Shown piece by piece: positions 11,729-19,769 of a DNA stretch of 40,184 nt. This DNA is from a virus. The stretch's first letter is position 1. Each line of letters opens with the position of its first letter. The position numbers and the translations under genes were made by a program. Where the stretch lies: positions 1 through 40,184 of the IMG/VR virus record IMGVR_UViG_3300007609_000045; one strand, written 5' to 3'. Under the pieces are notes generated by a model that saw only the letters and a list, made by a program, of their open reading frames with translations, did no database searches and was not told the origin of the DNA.

Positions 11729-12209
11729 TTTAAATGATATGGCAGATGAACATAAAAAGCGTGAGGACGCTCTAGATAAACTTGCAGAACTATCGCAAGT
11801 AATGGAAGAATCTAGCAAAAAATACCAACAAGAAAATGACACTTGGTGGAATGGTCTAACAGAGAAAGAGCGTGAAGATGCGTTCTATGCTGTGTGCAAG
11901 CGTATCTGGCAAGCAGATGGCATAGACAACGGCACATTTCGTTATGCGCTGTACGATGTGTTTGGTTTTGATATGGGCATGTATCGCCAAGGTATGGAGT
12001 GTGGGTACATGGCTATTCACAATGCTATCGCTGACGGTGAAGAATATCAAAAGATGCGACGTGTAAATCGTCTAGAAGTCATTGACGAAACAGGACGCGG
12101 TTATGTGAAGTATCTTGACAAACACGAATTCATCCAGTATGGTTTACAAGATGATGATCGAACACTGAAGATTTTTATCGAGAACACCGCCGGGAAGGAA
12201 AATTTGTGA
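11721..12209 (+). CDS. conserved phage hypothetical protein, possibly two fused parts
   Basis: 162 residues. The first part (about 1-115) has a coiled N-terminus and 'WWNGLTEKEREDAFYAVCKR ... MGMYRQGMECGYMAIHN', resembling a marine T4-like phage protein. The last 45 residues ('RLEVIDETGRGYV ... DDDRTLKIFIEN') look like a separate small phage protein, so this may be a fusion. Function unknown. Its TGA overlaps the GTG of the next gene. Confidence 0.65.
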   Translation: MIDLNDMADEHKKREDALDKLAELSQVMEESSKKYQQENDTWWNGLTEKEREDAFYAVCKRIWQADGIDNGTFRYALYDVFGFDMGMYRQGMECGYMAIHNAIADGEEYQKMRRVNRLEVIDETGRGYVKYLDKHEFIQYGLQDDDRTLKIFIENTAGKENL

Positions 12210-12637
12210 ACATTCAACACGAACCGCTGTTTGACACAGCAAAAGTAGAAGCAACTTATTCAGAGCGAGATGGTGTAGAAGTAAAGTATGTTTGCACAAC
12301 AGATCTACGTGCAAGTGATGTACCTGTGGATGTATTCTATCGTCCTACACCGCACCCAGAGTTTGGTAATCATTACTTTGGACTGTACTATGATCATGTG
12401 CGTGACTGTACTATGATTACAAATGCTGATGTTGTAGAGTCGCTCGAGTTCGGTATGATAGAAGTAGACGGAAAACATTACTACAGTCAGTCACATCACG
12501 ACTATAAAGTTGTAGAAGGCGCGATGATTGACGGTGGACGACAGTATATTAGAAGTAATGGTGGTACTACAGTTATGCGTGTTACCAACGGCAAATTCTA
12601 TGCTAAAAATGTTGAAGATTTAATTCAAATGTCTTGA
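12206..12637 (+). CDS. conserved phage hypothetical protein
   Basis: 143 residues from a GTG overlapping the previous stop, with GGAAGGA upstream. It has a characteristic 'FGNHYFGLYYD' segment and a later 'DGGRQY' motif, as in a cyanophage-type protein of unknown function. It is beta-rich and soluble. Its TGA stop lies in the -35 box of the next promoter. Confidence 0.7.
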   Translation: MNIQHEPLFDTAKVEATYSERDGVEVKYVCTTDLRASDVPVDVFYRPTPHPEFGNHYFGLYYDHVRDCTMITNADVVESLEFGMIEVDGKHYYSQSHHDYKVVEGAMIDGGRQYIRSNGGTTVMRVTNGKFYAKNVEDLIQMS

Positions 12638-12662
12638 CTTTTGTATATCTTTCCTATATAAT
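12634..12662 (+). promoter_or_regulatory. host-type promoter embedding a stop codon
   Basis: TTGACT (12634-12639), 17 bases, TATAAT (12657-12662). The upstream gene's TGA (12635-12637) is inside the -35 box. Confidence 0.85.
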
Positions 12663-12690
12663 TAAAAAAAATAGGAAAGAGGTTCCTGAC

Positions 12691-12993
12691 ATGAGAAAAG
12701 CAACACACGTCGATAATCGTAACTACGATCGCGAAGCATTTAATATGACTAAAGATCTTTCAGTTGAAGAACTGTACAAACTATATGAAATTGTTGTTCA
12801 ACAACAAAATAAACGAAACAGTCAAGAACGAGACAATGAGTTGTTTGCTGTAAGGAAAGCAATTGAAACTAGAAAAGGTATCGATTATACTCGTTTAAAG
12901 AAAACTACCCATGGGTACTCAAGTTCCATGGCAAACGATCTTAATCTAGGCGATATCAAAGCCAATCAAAAAAAGAACAAGAAGAAGTCCTAA
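12691..12993 (+). CDS. hypothetical basic protein
   Basis: 100 residues from ATG 12691, behind AAAGAGG and a consensus promoter. An extension upstream to 12634 would cover the promoter and is rejected. The protein is highly charged, with a helical centre ('LSVEELYKLYEIVVQQQNKR') and a lysine-rich C-terminus, suggesting nucleic-acid or protein binding. No family recognised. Confidence 0.7.
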   Translation: MRKATHVDNRNYDREAFNMTKDLSVEELYKLYEIVVQQQNKRNSQERDNELFAVRKAIETRKGIDYTRLKKTTHGYSSSMANDLNLGDIKANQKKNKKKS

Positions 12994-13002
12994 GGAAATA
13001 GA

Positions 13003-13518
13003 ATGGCGGATACATGGGTAATAAGTGATACACATTTTAACCACTCAGGTATCTTGACCTTTACAGACTACACAGGTAAGCCTGTTCGTCCGTTTGACAG
13101 TGTAGAGCAAATGAACGAGTGTATGCTGGACAACTGGAACGACACAGTTAAGCCAGGTGATACTGTGATACACTGTGGAGATGTGCTGTTTGGTACGGAT
13201 AAGGTTGAGTGGTTAGAAAAAAACTTCAAATGGTTACCTGGTAAGAAAAAACTTACACTAGGTAACCATGACAACATCAAACATCTTGCTGAGTTCTTTA
13301 ACGATATACAATATTGGTATAACAAAGACGGCATGGTGTTTACTCATATGCCTTTGCATCCGCAGACACTAGGCGAAAGACTTAGATGGGACAACGAGGA
13401 TATGATAAATGTTCACGGACACATACATACTAATCCGTCACCAGAAGGTCCTTACAAGTGCGTGTGTGTCGAGCAGATCAACTACATACCTATCAACATT
13501 GAGGAGTTGAAAATCTAA
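13003..13518 (+). CDS. calcineurin-like metallophosphoesterase
   Basis: 171 residues with the dinuclear-metal motifs in order: D9-x-H11 in ISDTHF, GD (D60) in HCGDVLF, GNHD at 87-90, H115 in FTHMP, and GHIH at 139-142. This predicts hydrolysis of a phosphodiester or phosphomonoester with Mn/Fe-type metals. Such small enzymes occur in several phages, but the substrate is not known. It is followed immediately by the DUF805-like gene (TAATG overlap) in a likely early operon begun at 12634. Confidence 0.9.
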   Translation: MADTWVISDTHFNHSGILTFTDYTGKPVRPFDSVEQMNECMLDNWNDTVKPGDTVIHCGDVLFGTDKVEWLEKNFKWLPGKKKLTLGNHDNIKHLAEFFNDIQYWYNKDGMVFTHMPLHPQTLGERLRWDNEDMINVHGHIHTNPSPEGPYKCVCVEQINYIPINIEELKI

Positions 13519-13841
13519 TGACACCAGGAACTTTAAAATATTTTAAATTTAGTGGAACTGCAAAACGCAGTGAATATTGGGCTGTATATATTATATTATT
13601 ACTTGTAATTTTTATTACATCGTTTGCTCACCAAGTGTCAAGTAATTTAGGTTCAGTTGTTTCTCTTGTAATCTTTTTACCTATGGTTTCGGTATTTGTT
13701 GCTACGGTTGTAAGAAGAGTCAGAGATGCTGGATTAAATCCTTGGTGGGCGGGAGCAATGATTATTCCAGCTGTTGGAACAATAGCATTCATCGTATTTG
13801 GCTGTATCAAAAGTGTAGAACAAGAAACAACTGATGATTGA
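13518..13841 (+). CDS. DUF805-like membrane protein
   Basis: 107 residues with the DUF805 pattern: an N-terminal 'FSGTAKRSEYW' motif, two hydrophobic helices (about 21-38 and 44-65), 'VRRVRDAGLNPWW', and a third helix ending 'IIPAVGTIAFIVFG'. DUF805 proteins are small bacterial inner-membrane proteins of unknown function and are not common in phages, so this may be acquired from a host. Coupled to the phosphoesterase before it and overlapping the next gene by eight bases. Confidence 0.85.
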   Translation: MTPGTLKYFKFSGTAKRSEYWAVYIILLLVIFITSFAHQVSSNLGSVVSLVIFLPMVSVFVATVVRRVRDAGLNPWWAGAMIIPAVGTIAFIVFGCIKSVEQETTDD

Positions 13842-14049
13842 GCATCGACTGTACAGCATCGAACGCTTTGCAGAACATCCGAGAGTAAAAACAGCAGGAC
13901 GAGTTGAAGGAAAGCTCTTGCTCTGTACGCCTAAAGATGCTACACTATATGCATTGCAAGGTTGGACTATATTTGACATTACTGAATCATTAGGATTGGA
14001 ACCACATTATTATGAGAACGCAACCAGATACGATTATTCGACAACTTGA
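13834..14049 (+). CDS. hypothetical protein overlapping the ligase start
   Basis: 71 residues with a central 'LLLCTPKDATLYALQGWTIFDITESLGL' segment. It overlaps the previous gene by eight bases and the DNA ligase by 38. Similar short proteins precede ligase-type genes in some phages, but I cannot name a family. Confidence 0.6.
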   Translation: MIEHRLYSIERFAEHPRVKTAGRVEGKLLLCTPKDATLYALQGWTIFDITESLGLEPHYYENATRYDYSTT

Positions 14050-15319
14050 AATCCACCCTAGTCGACTAAACAAAGAAGGAATTATCGAAGCGGCACACAA
14101 AGAACATCTTCCAGAGTTTTTTGAAGGTGTAAAAATGGCGCTCGATCCACTGGTAACATTTGGTGTAAAGCAAGTACCCGTGCGTGAAAATATGGAGCCT
14201 GGACAAGGACTAGCATGGGAAACATTTGTTGAACTTGCTATGCGCCTTGCTGGCAGGGATCTTACAGGGCATGCGGCTCGTGATGCTATTGAACTGGCAA
14301 TGAGTGTTGCTACTGACGAGCAATGGAATGATTGGTATCGTCGTATTCTTATCAAAGATCTTCGCTGTGGTGTAAGTGAAAAGACTGTTAACAAAGTAGT
14401 GCCAGGCACTGTACCTGTGTTTACTTGCGCACTTGCACATGACAGTGCCAAACATGAAAAGAAAATGAAAGGCAAGAAGCAGATTGAAATCAAGCTAGAC
14501 GGTGTACGTGTTATTACAATCATCCGTGGTAACAAAGTGGAGATGTTTAGTCGCAACGGAAAACAGTTTCACAACTTTGGACACATTATTGCAGAGCTTG
14601 AAGCAGTTGTTGCAGAATATCCTGTACCATATCCGCTTGTACTGGACGGTGAAGTAATGAGTTCAGACTTTCAAGACCTTATGAAGCAGGTACATCGCAA
14701 AGATAATGTAGAAGCGAATGACGCTGTACTGCACTTGTTTGATACTATTCCACTAGGTAACTTTTTAAATGGTAAGTGGGATAAGCCACAGAGCTTCCGC
14801 AGTCTTATTACCAAGCATTGGGTAGAAGAACACAAAGACGTCTTAGAGCACGTACAAGCACTTGATTGGGAAACAATTGACTTGGACACACCCGAAGGTG
14901 AAGAACGCTTTGTAGAGCTTAACAAGCAGGCTGTAGACGGTGGTTACGAAGGGGTTATGATTAAAGATGTTGATGCTCCATACGAATGTAAACGAACACA
15001 TGCTTGGCTAAAAGCAAAACCATTTATCGAAGTTACACTAGAGGTAGTAGACTATGAAGAAGGAACTGGACGTAATGAGGGAAGACTCGGTGCGATCATT
15101 TGTGAAGGAGTCGACGACGGAAACAGAATCCGAGTCAATGTGGGGAGTGGCTTTACTGACTCTAATCGTGATACCTATTGGGCTAGTCGCGATACTTTGG
15201 CAGGCAATCTTGTAGAAGTGCGGGCTGATGCTATTACACAAAATCAAGACGGAACATACAGTTTACGGTTCCCACGTTTCAAAACGTTCCGTGGATTTGA
15301 ATTAGGCGAGAAACTTTAA
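14012..15319 (+). CDS. lig: ATP-dependent DNA ligase
   Basis: 435 residues with the nucleotidyltransferase motifs: adenylated Lys161 in motif I (KLDGVR, 161-166), motif III FSRNGK (179-184), motif IV DGEV (212-215), motif V EGVMIK (313-318) and KAK (334-336). An OB-fold with 'EVRADAIT' follows. The first 140 residues form the helical DNA-binding region typical of T4 gp30-like ligases. It seals nicks in DNA using ATP. The neighbours are small early genes. Confidence 0.95.
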   Translation: MRTQPDTIIRQLEIHPSRLNKEGIIEAAHKEHLPEFFEGVKMALDPLVTFGVKQVPVRENMEPGQGLAWETFVELAMRLAGRDLTGHAARDAIELAMSVATDEQWNDWYRRILIKDLRCGVSEKTVNKVVPGTVPVFTCALAHDSAKHEKKMKGKKQIEIKLDGVRVITIIRGNKVEMFSRNGKQFHNFGHIIAELEAVVAEYPVPYPLVLDGEVMSSDFQDLMKQVHRKDNVEANDAVLHLFDTIPLGNFLNGKWDKPQSFRSLITKHWVEEHKDVLEHVQALDWETIDLDTPEGEERFVELNKQAVDGGYEGVMIKDVDAPYECKRTHAWLKAKPFIEVTLEVVDYEEGTGRNEGRLGAIICEGVDDGNRIRVNVGSGFTDSNRDTYWASRDTLAGNLVEVRADAITQNQDGTYSLRFPRFKTFRGFELGEKL

Positions 15320-15321
15320 TT

Positions 15322-16011
15322 ATGGATATAGAATTTATCTGCGGTGATCAACATGTGTTGAAGCATTTTCCTATCGTACCGGCAAAAACAGTTTTGCCAG
15401 ACTGGTATAGTAAACTTAGCGCATCCGAACCTAATATATCAAAATGTATGCCTGTTCGTGATATGATTACAGCAGGATATATTATTCCGAACGCTTACGA
15501 ACAAGCTATAGGATATCAGACCAATGTAGACACTAACGAAGAGGAAGTGGATAGGATATATCCGGTAGAGGAGATAGGTCAATTCTTTACTTCTCTTAAT
15601 GCATTGTCTGCGCCTACAACTATGCATACACATAGTCAATGTCCTGTAGAAATTGACGGTAAGAAAAAGTCTTATTTTAAAGTTAACCTGCCGTGGCAAA
15701 TTAAAACACCTAAAGGATACAGTTGTTTGTTCTTTCAACCTTTTTATCAGTTTCAAAATGATATCATAGTAATGCCTGGCATCATTGACACTGACGATTT
15801 TGATTTATCTCAGGTCAACTTTCCTTGTTATCTTAATAGTGAAGAGGCATTTTTAAACCCAGGAAGGCCCTTGGTGCAAATCGTTCCGTTTAAACGAGAT
15901 AATTGGCAACACAAGTTGACCTTCAAAAGTCCTACTACATCGAGCAAAATGAATTTCTTTTTACACAATATGTATAAGAGGGCGTTCCACAAGAAAAAGA
16001 AATTTAATTGA
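15322..16011 (+). CDS. DUF6065-like conserved protein
   Basis: 229 residues. Its landmarks are 'FPIVPAKTVLPDWY', 'K-C-M-P-V-R-D-M-I-T-A-G-Y', 'WQIKTPKGYSCLFFQP' and 'GRPLVQIVPFKRDNW', a pattern I associate with DUF6065-type proteins in marine phages and bacteria. The function is unknown; the fold looks beta-rich. It starts three bases after the ligase stop without a strong Shine-Dalgarno. Its TGA is part of the next promoter's -35 box. Confidence 0.75.
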   Translation: MDIEFICGDQHVLKHFPIVPAKTVLPDWYSKLSASEPNISKCMPVRDMITAGYIIPNAYEQAIGYQTNVDTNEEEVDRIYPVEEIGQFFTSLNALSAPTTMHTHSQCPVEIDGKKKSYFKVNLPWQIKTPKGYSCLFFQPFYQFQNDIIVMPGIIDTDDFDLSQVNFPCYLNSEEAFLNPGRPLVQIVPFKRDNWQHKLTFKSPTTSSKMNFFLHNMYKRAFHKKKKFN

Positions 16012-16036
16012 CTTTTCATCCTCTTGGCTATATACT
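16008..16036 (+). promoter_or_regulatory. host-type promoter embedding a stop codon
   Basis: TTGACT (16008-16013), 17 bases, TATACT (16031-16036). The TGA of the preceding gene (16009-16011) lies inside the -35 box. Confidence 0.8.
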
Positions 16037-16062
16037 ACTATTAAATTGTTAGGAGATATCTA

Positions 16063-17349
16063 ATGGCAATGCCAAAGACAAAGAAAAAAGCACCAAGAGC
16101 CGCACCTCGAGTCAAGCGTGGCAACAAAGTATCCTCGCCTACTTGGGACGGTTGGGAAAATTGGTCAGGTGAACAGATTCATCGACACAGAGATTTTTGC
16201 CGTAACTTTTACTACGAAAACTTCAAGGCTTCTGATTTGTATCAAGCTATTTTTAAATGGATGGCACAGTCGGGCGAGTACACAAAAGAACAGATTCGAC
16301 AGGCAAAGGCCGCTCCTAACACAGCACTTAGCGTAACAGCAGGGTGTCTTGCACACACACTTATGGACGGCGCTCCCGACTATGTAGAACGAGAAAATGA
16401 GTTTTGGGAGAGCTTGCCTGGTACACAAGGCAGCAAGCGTCCTCTCACAACTTTCCTCAAAGAACGCATTGAGATAGCCATTGCTGCTGGATCAAAAATT
16501 GTAGAAGTAAAACAAGAAGAAGAAAAAAAGAATGTGTATGTTCCTACCATCCAAGAACGTATTCGAGACCAATCCTATTTGCAAAGTGAAGCTATCGATG
16601 AATGGTTAGAAGGATTCATTACTGATCCAAATTCTTTTGATCCTAAAGGATTTGATTTCAAAGGCCACTTTGTTAAGGTAGGCACTACACAGGCTCACGC
16701 TCGAAAAATCCGTTCATTTTTTGAAAACGAACTAATCGACTTCAAAGAGCTAGAAAAAATGCCTTCGGCTGCTGAATTAAAGAAGATGGATGAGCTAGAA
16801 GCAGATCTTTGGGCACAGCTTAAAGAAGGATATGCACATATTAAAAAAGCACATATTAAGAAATATGAAATTGCAATTAACGAACTTCTTACAGCTCTAG
16901 ACTTTGTAATCGAGAGTGCAAAGGCAACTCGGGCGCCTCGCAAGGCTAAACCTAAGAGTGCTACTAAACTTGTAGAAAAATTAAAGTATTCTAAAACAGA
17001 CGATAAGTTTAAACTTGCTAGTATTAAACCTGAACAAATTATTGGAGCAAGTGAACTTTGGGTATTTAATACTAAAACACGCAAACTAGGAAAGTATGTT
17101 GCTGAAAATCCAGATCCGACCGGGCAAGGACGAGCAGGCAGTGGTTTGCAAGTAAAAGGTACAACTATTACTGGTTTTAAAGAAAGTGAAAGTGTACAAA
17201 AAACACTACGCAAACCAGAAGAAAAACTCAAAGAGTTTAAAGAAGCAGGCAAAGTTAAGTTGCGTAATTTCTTAAGTGACATCAATGCGGTAGATATTAA
17301 GCTCAACGGACGTATTAATATGGATACTATTTTACTTAAGGTATCTTGA
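16063..17349 (+). CDS. conserved phage protein of unknown function
   Basis: 428 residues. The N-terminus is very basic (MPKTKKKAPRAAPRVKR), which suits DNA or RNA binding. A Trp-rich segment and helical regions follow, then a C-terminal part containing 'ELWVFNTKTRKLGKY' and 'V-K-G-T-T-I-T-G-F'. I have the impression of related proteins in marine T4-like phages but can name no function. It has its own host-type promoter and GGAG before the ATG, so is likely made early. Confidence 0.75.
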   Translation: MAMPKTKKKAPRAAPRVKRGNKVSSPTWDGWENWSGEQIHRHRDFCRNFYYENFKASDLYQAIFKWMAQSGEYTKEQIRQAKAAPNTALSVTAGCLAHTLMDGAPDYVERENEFWESLPGTQGSKRPLTTFLKERIEIAIAAGSKIVEVKQEEEKKNVYVPTIQERIRDQSYLQSEAIDEWLEGFITDPNSFDPKGFDFKGHFVKVGTTQAHARKIRSFFENELIDFKELEKMPSAAELKKMDELEADLWAQLKEGYAHIKKAHIKKYEIAINELLTALDFVIESAKATRAPRKAKPKSATKLVEKLKYSKTDDKFKLASIKPEQIIGASELWVFNTKTRKLGKYVAENPDPTGQGRAGSGLQVKGTTITGFKESESVQKTLRKPEEKLKEFKEAGKVKLRNFLSDINAVDIKLNGRINMDTILLKVS

Positions 17350-17355
17350 TAAATA
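17348..17355 (+). promoter_or_regulatory. late promoter element 5 bases before the ATG
   Basis: GATAAATA overlaps the upstream stop codon and is followed by CTTGT and ATG 17361. No Shine-Dalgarno lies between. Confidence 0.65.
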
Positions 17356-17360
17356 CTTGT

Positions 17361-18428
17361 ATGAGCAAGTTAGATAAAATTCGTGAGGGCCTTGCAAATT
17401 TAGGATCAGCTATTGAGACTATTGCAACAACCCCTACACCAGCAACACCTGACGCCACTGTAAATAGCATCAGTGGCAATGCTGTCCACGGCGGCAAAGT
17501 TACTCTGTTTAGAAGTACTGGAATTAGAGATCTTGCAACTAGAAACAGTCTACTAGTTGAAGATGATTCTATTACCGTTGGAAATGCAGACATTGACAAT
17601 ATTATTGGCGATTTATCAGTTGGCGGTGATTTAACTGTAGCAGGAAATTTGACCGCTGATAATTTAAATGTTAAAGAACTAGTTGCTCAACAACGCTACA
17701 CACATACAATTGACTTTGAACCGCACAATGGTTCACTTAACATGCAAGGTGTGCAATGGAGACAAAAAGGCGAATCTACAAAACAAATTGTTTGGAAAGA
17801 TAATCGTTTCTATATAACCAATAGCATTGACCTGCATAGAAATGCAAACATTCAAATAGACAATATTCCAGTATTAAGTTCGAATGAATTAGGAGTCACT
17901 GTAACCCAAAGTAGTTTAGAAACAGTGGGCACCTTACAAAATTTAAGAACCATTGGCGATTTAACCATAGACGATTTTATTACATATGAAAGCGGTACTA
18001 TGCGATTTGCAATTGGTTCGGAGGCACCAAACGCTCAATTTAGTGTTTCTAGCAACGAAGCAGAATTTGTAGTCGATCCTGAATTTGACCATATACGTGT
18101 TGGTACTTGGACCACAAGTAAAATGAGTCTAATTACCGATAACAAAGAAAGAATTATTTTAAAAGAACAAGGCAATGTTGAAATCAAAGGCCGTTTAGGT
18201 ATTAATGTTCAATATCCAGGTGATGACGTTGATCTACAGGTTGCAGGACCAATTAGATTCCAAGACAAGAAAATTGGTGTTGCTAGTGAATTACCAGTAG
18301 CCGGTAATTATAACAAAGGCGATATCCTATACGACACAAATCCTATGCCAGGCGGTTGGTTAGGTTGGGTTTGTATTGAAAGTGGCGATCCTGGAAAATG
18401 GAAAGCCTTTGGAGCAATTCAGTCATGA
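17361..18428 (+). CDS. structural-type (fibre-like) protein
   Basis: 355 residues from ATG 17361. It has an N-terminal coiled segment (DKIREGLANLGSAIETIA), then repetitive beta-rich sequence with 'VGGDLTVAGNLTADNLNV', as in phage fibres and baseplate-attached proteins. The last 60 residues ('GDILYDTNPMPGGWLGWVCI ... GKWKAFGAI') match the end of the next gene, so the two are paralogues. A late element five bases upstream suggests late, leaderless expression. The exact role is unknown. Confidence 0.75.
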   Translation: MSKLDKIREGLANLGSAIETIATTPTPATPDATVNSISGNAVHGGKVTLFRSTGIRDLATRNSLLVEDDSITVGNADIDNIIGDLSVGGDLTVAGNLTADNLNVKELVAQQRYTHTIDFEPHNGSLNMQGVQWRQKGESTKQIVWKDNRFYITNSIDLHRNANIQIDNIPVLSSNELGVTVTQSSLETVGTLQNLRTIGDLTIDDFITYESGTMRFAIGSEAPNAQFSVSSNEAEFVVDPEFDHIRVGTWTTSKMSLITDNKERIILKEQGNVEIKGRLGINVQYPGDDVDLQVAGPIRFQDKKIGVASELPVAGNYNKGDILYDTNPMPGGWLGWVCIESGDPGKWKAFGAIQS

Positions 18429-18841
18429 CACAGTTACATAATATCAATGTTCAAACAATTGCTACAATTAGAGACGGGCTTAACAGTCTAAGCGAATCGC
18501 TGCTTACTTTAAACAGTATAGTCGGTGATAGTTCCAGCAGACTAGTAGTTGACGGCGACGGCAACCTAAAAGTACAATCTTCTGCAACTACTTTATTCGA
18601 AGGAAAAATTGGAGTAGGAGTTTCTAATGTGTCACAAGGTGTAGACATTGAAACTGCAAATTCTGTAAAATTCCAAGGTAAAAAGTTCGAAGTTGGTGAC
18701 GGTATTCCTACTATTGGTTTATATAATAGGGGCGATATTGTCTGGAACGATAGTCCAAAAGCTAATGGACATGTTGGGTGGATTTGTATTAGAACTGGAA
18801 CTCCGGGAGAATGGAGAGCATTTGGTGCTATCGGTGGATGA
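18425..18841 (+). CDS. structural-type protein, paralogue of the preceding gene
   Basis: 138 residues from an ATG overlapping the previous stop (ATGA); an earlier in-frame start at 18398 is rejected. It keeps the N-terminal coiled region and the C-terminal 'GDIVWND ... HVGWICIRTGTPGEWRAFGAI' domain of its larger neighbour but lacks the long middle. The shared end domain looks like a small tip or attachment unit of phage tail proteins. Confidence 0.75.
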   Translation: MTQLHNINVQTIATIRDGLNSLSESLLTLNSIVGDSSSRLVVDGDGNLKVQSSATTLFEGKIGVGVSNVSQGVDIETANSVKFQGKKFEVGDGIPTIGLYNRGDIVWNDSPKANGHVGWICIRTGTPGEWRAFGAIGG

Positions 18842-19173
18842 AACGCAAACAAATTCAAAAACAAATAAAACTGTGGTTTTGGGCAGGCAGAGTTGTTCCT
18901 CTAATCGCCCTAGCTATTCTATTACTTGAACTTGCATTTGATCTAAATACTTTCTTAGAATACACAATGGTTACTGTTGTAGTTGTATTTTCTGTGTTTG
19001 CGTTTACTTGGTGGTGGTGGGTACTTGATACCGTAAAAACCATCTTTGGATTACTAACTACAGCACAAGACAAATTTGAACAAGTTATACTAGAATTATC
19101 CGAAATAAAAACAGAAGTAAAAAATGCTGATAATAGGGAACGGTCTAAGTCGAAAGAAGATAAATCTCAATAA
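18838..19173 (+). CDS. membrane protein with cytoplasmic coiled coil
   Basis: 111 residues from an ATG overlapping the previous stop (ATGA). Two hydrophobic helices (about 15-34 and 42-62) end in an unusual run of Trp (W-W-W-W-V), followed by a charged, coiled C-terminal region. I associate this architecture with small membrane proteins of marine T4-like phages. It may act at the host inner membrane late in infection, but no function is shown. It overlaps the next gene by 50 bases. Confidence 0.7.
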   Translation: MKRKQIQKQIKLWFWAGRVVPLIALAILLLELAFDLNTFLEYTMVTVVVVFSVFAFTWWWWVLDTVKTIFGLLTTAQDKFEQVILELSEIKTEVKNADNRERSKSKEDKSQ

Positions 19174-19687
19174 GGTTCATCAACCTAAAATTGGATGTAA
19201 CGCAATATTTCGAGATTTATATGTAGATCATTTAGTGTGCTGTGACAAACGTATGGTCAAGCAAGCAATAAATTTCCATAACAATATTTACACACGAGAT
19301 AGATGGTTTAAAGACTTTACGTCTTCTAATGTTAAACCTCTTCCGGATTTAATCAAAGAAGGAAAGGACAGAAAGGACGACCCCTTTCACTGGGGTAGCG
19401 GCCCGTATGCAATTTTGTTAGGAGCAACTCTAAGTAACAATATAAACATTATTGGTTTTGATCTTTATGGGTCGCAAGGAAAAGTTAATAATGTATATGC
19501 TGGAACAGATGGATATGCATCTCCTGACAAGTCCGCTGTTGATTTTAGTTATTGGGAATATCAAATAGCAAAGGTATTCGAATGGTTTCCTGCAACTAGA
19601 TTTACAGTATACAATACACATGACTGGTTAATGCCTAATCGATGGAAAATGGCCAACGTTTCACTTGACATTATAGAGAATTTGTAA
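19124..19687 (+). CDS. conserved phage protein, Rossmann-like (DUF115-like?)
   Basis: 187 residues beginning M-L-I-I-G-N-G-L-S, a Rossmann-type nucleotide-binding start. It continues 'I-G-C-N-A-I-F-R-D', 'V-C-C-D-K-R-M-V', and later 'N-I-I-G-F-D-L-Y-G'. Similar phage and bacterial proteins resemble DUF115/MptE-type or glycan-related enzymes, but the substrate is unknown. The start is kept despite a 50-base overlap because the N-terminal motif begins right at the ATG. Confidence 0.7.
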   Translation: MLIIGNGLSRKKINLNKVHQPKIGCNAIFRDLYVDHLVCCDKRMVKQAINFHNNIYTRDRWFKDFTSSNVKPLPDLIKEGKDRKDDPFHWGSGPYAILLGATLSNNINIIGFDLYGSQGKVNNVYAGTDGYASPDKSAVDFSYWEYQIAKVFEWFPATRFTVYNTHDWLMPNRWKMANVSLDIIENL

Positions 19688-19728
19688 TACACTAAGTAAA
19701 CAGTAAGAGGACTAGGTGTTCGACCCTC

Positions 19729-19736
19729 TATAAATA
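19729..19736 (+). promoter_or_regulatory. late promoter element
   Basis: TATAAATA 33 bases before the pterin synthase ATG at 19770, giving a normal leader with AGGAG before the ATG. Confidence 0.65.
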
Positions 19737-19769
19737 TTCCGCGCACTCCATTAAACATAGGAGTATAAA

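Noticed and set aside
12634-12690. Upstream extension of the 12691 gene
   Set aside because: It would place coding sequence over a consensus promoter; the ATG at 12691 has its own ribosome site.
16695-17306. 203-codon reverse frame inside the 428-residue gene
   Set aside because: Ser/Leu-rich shadow of a strongly coding forward frame, with no start signals.
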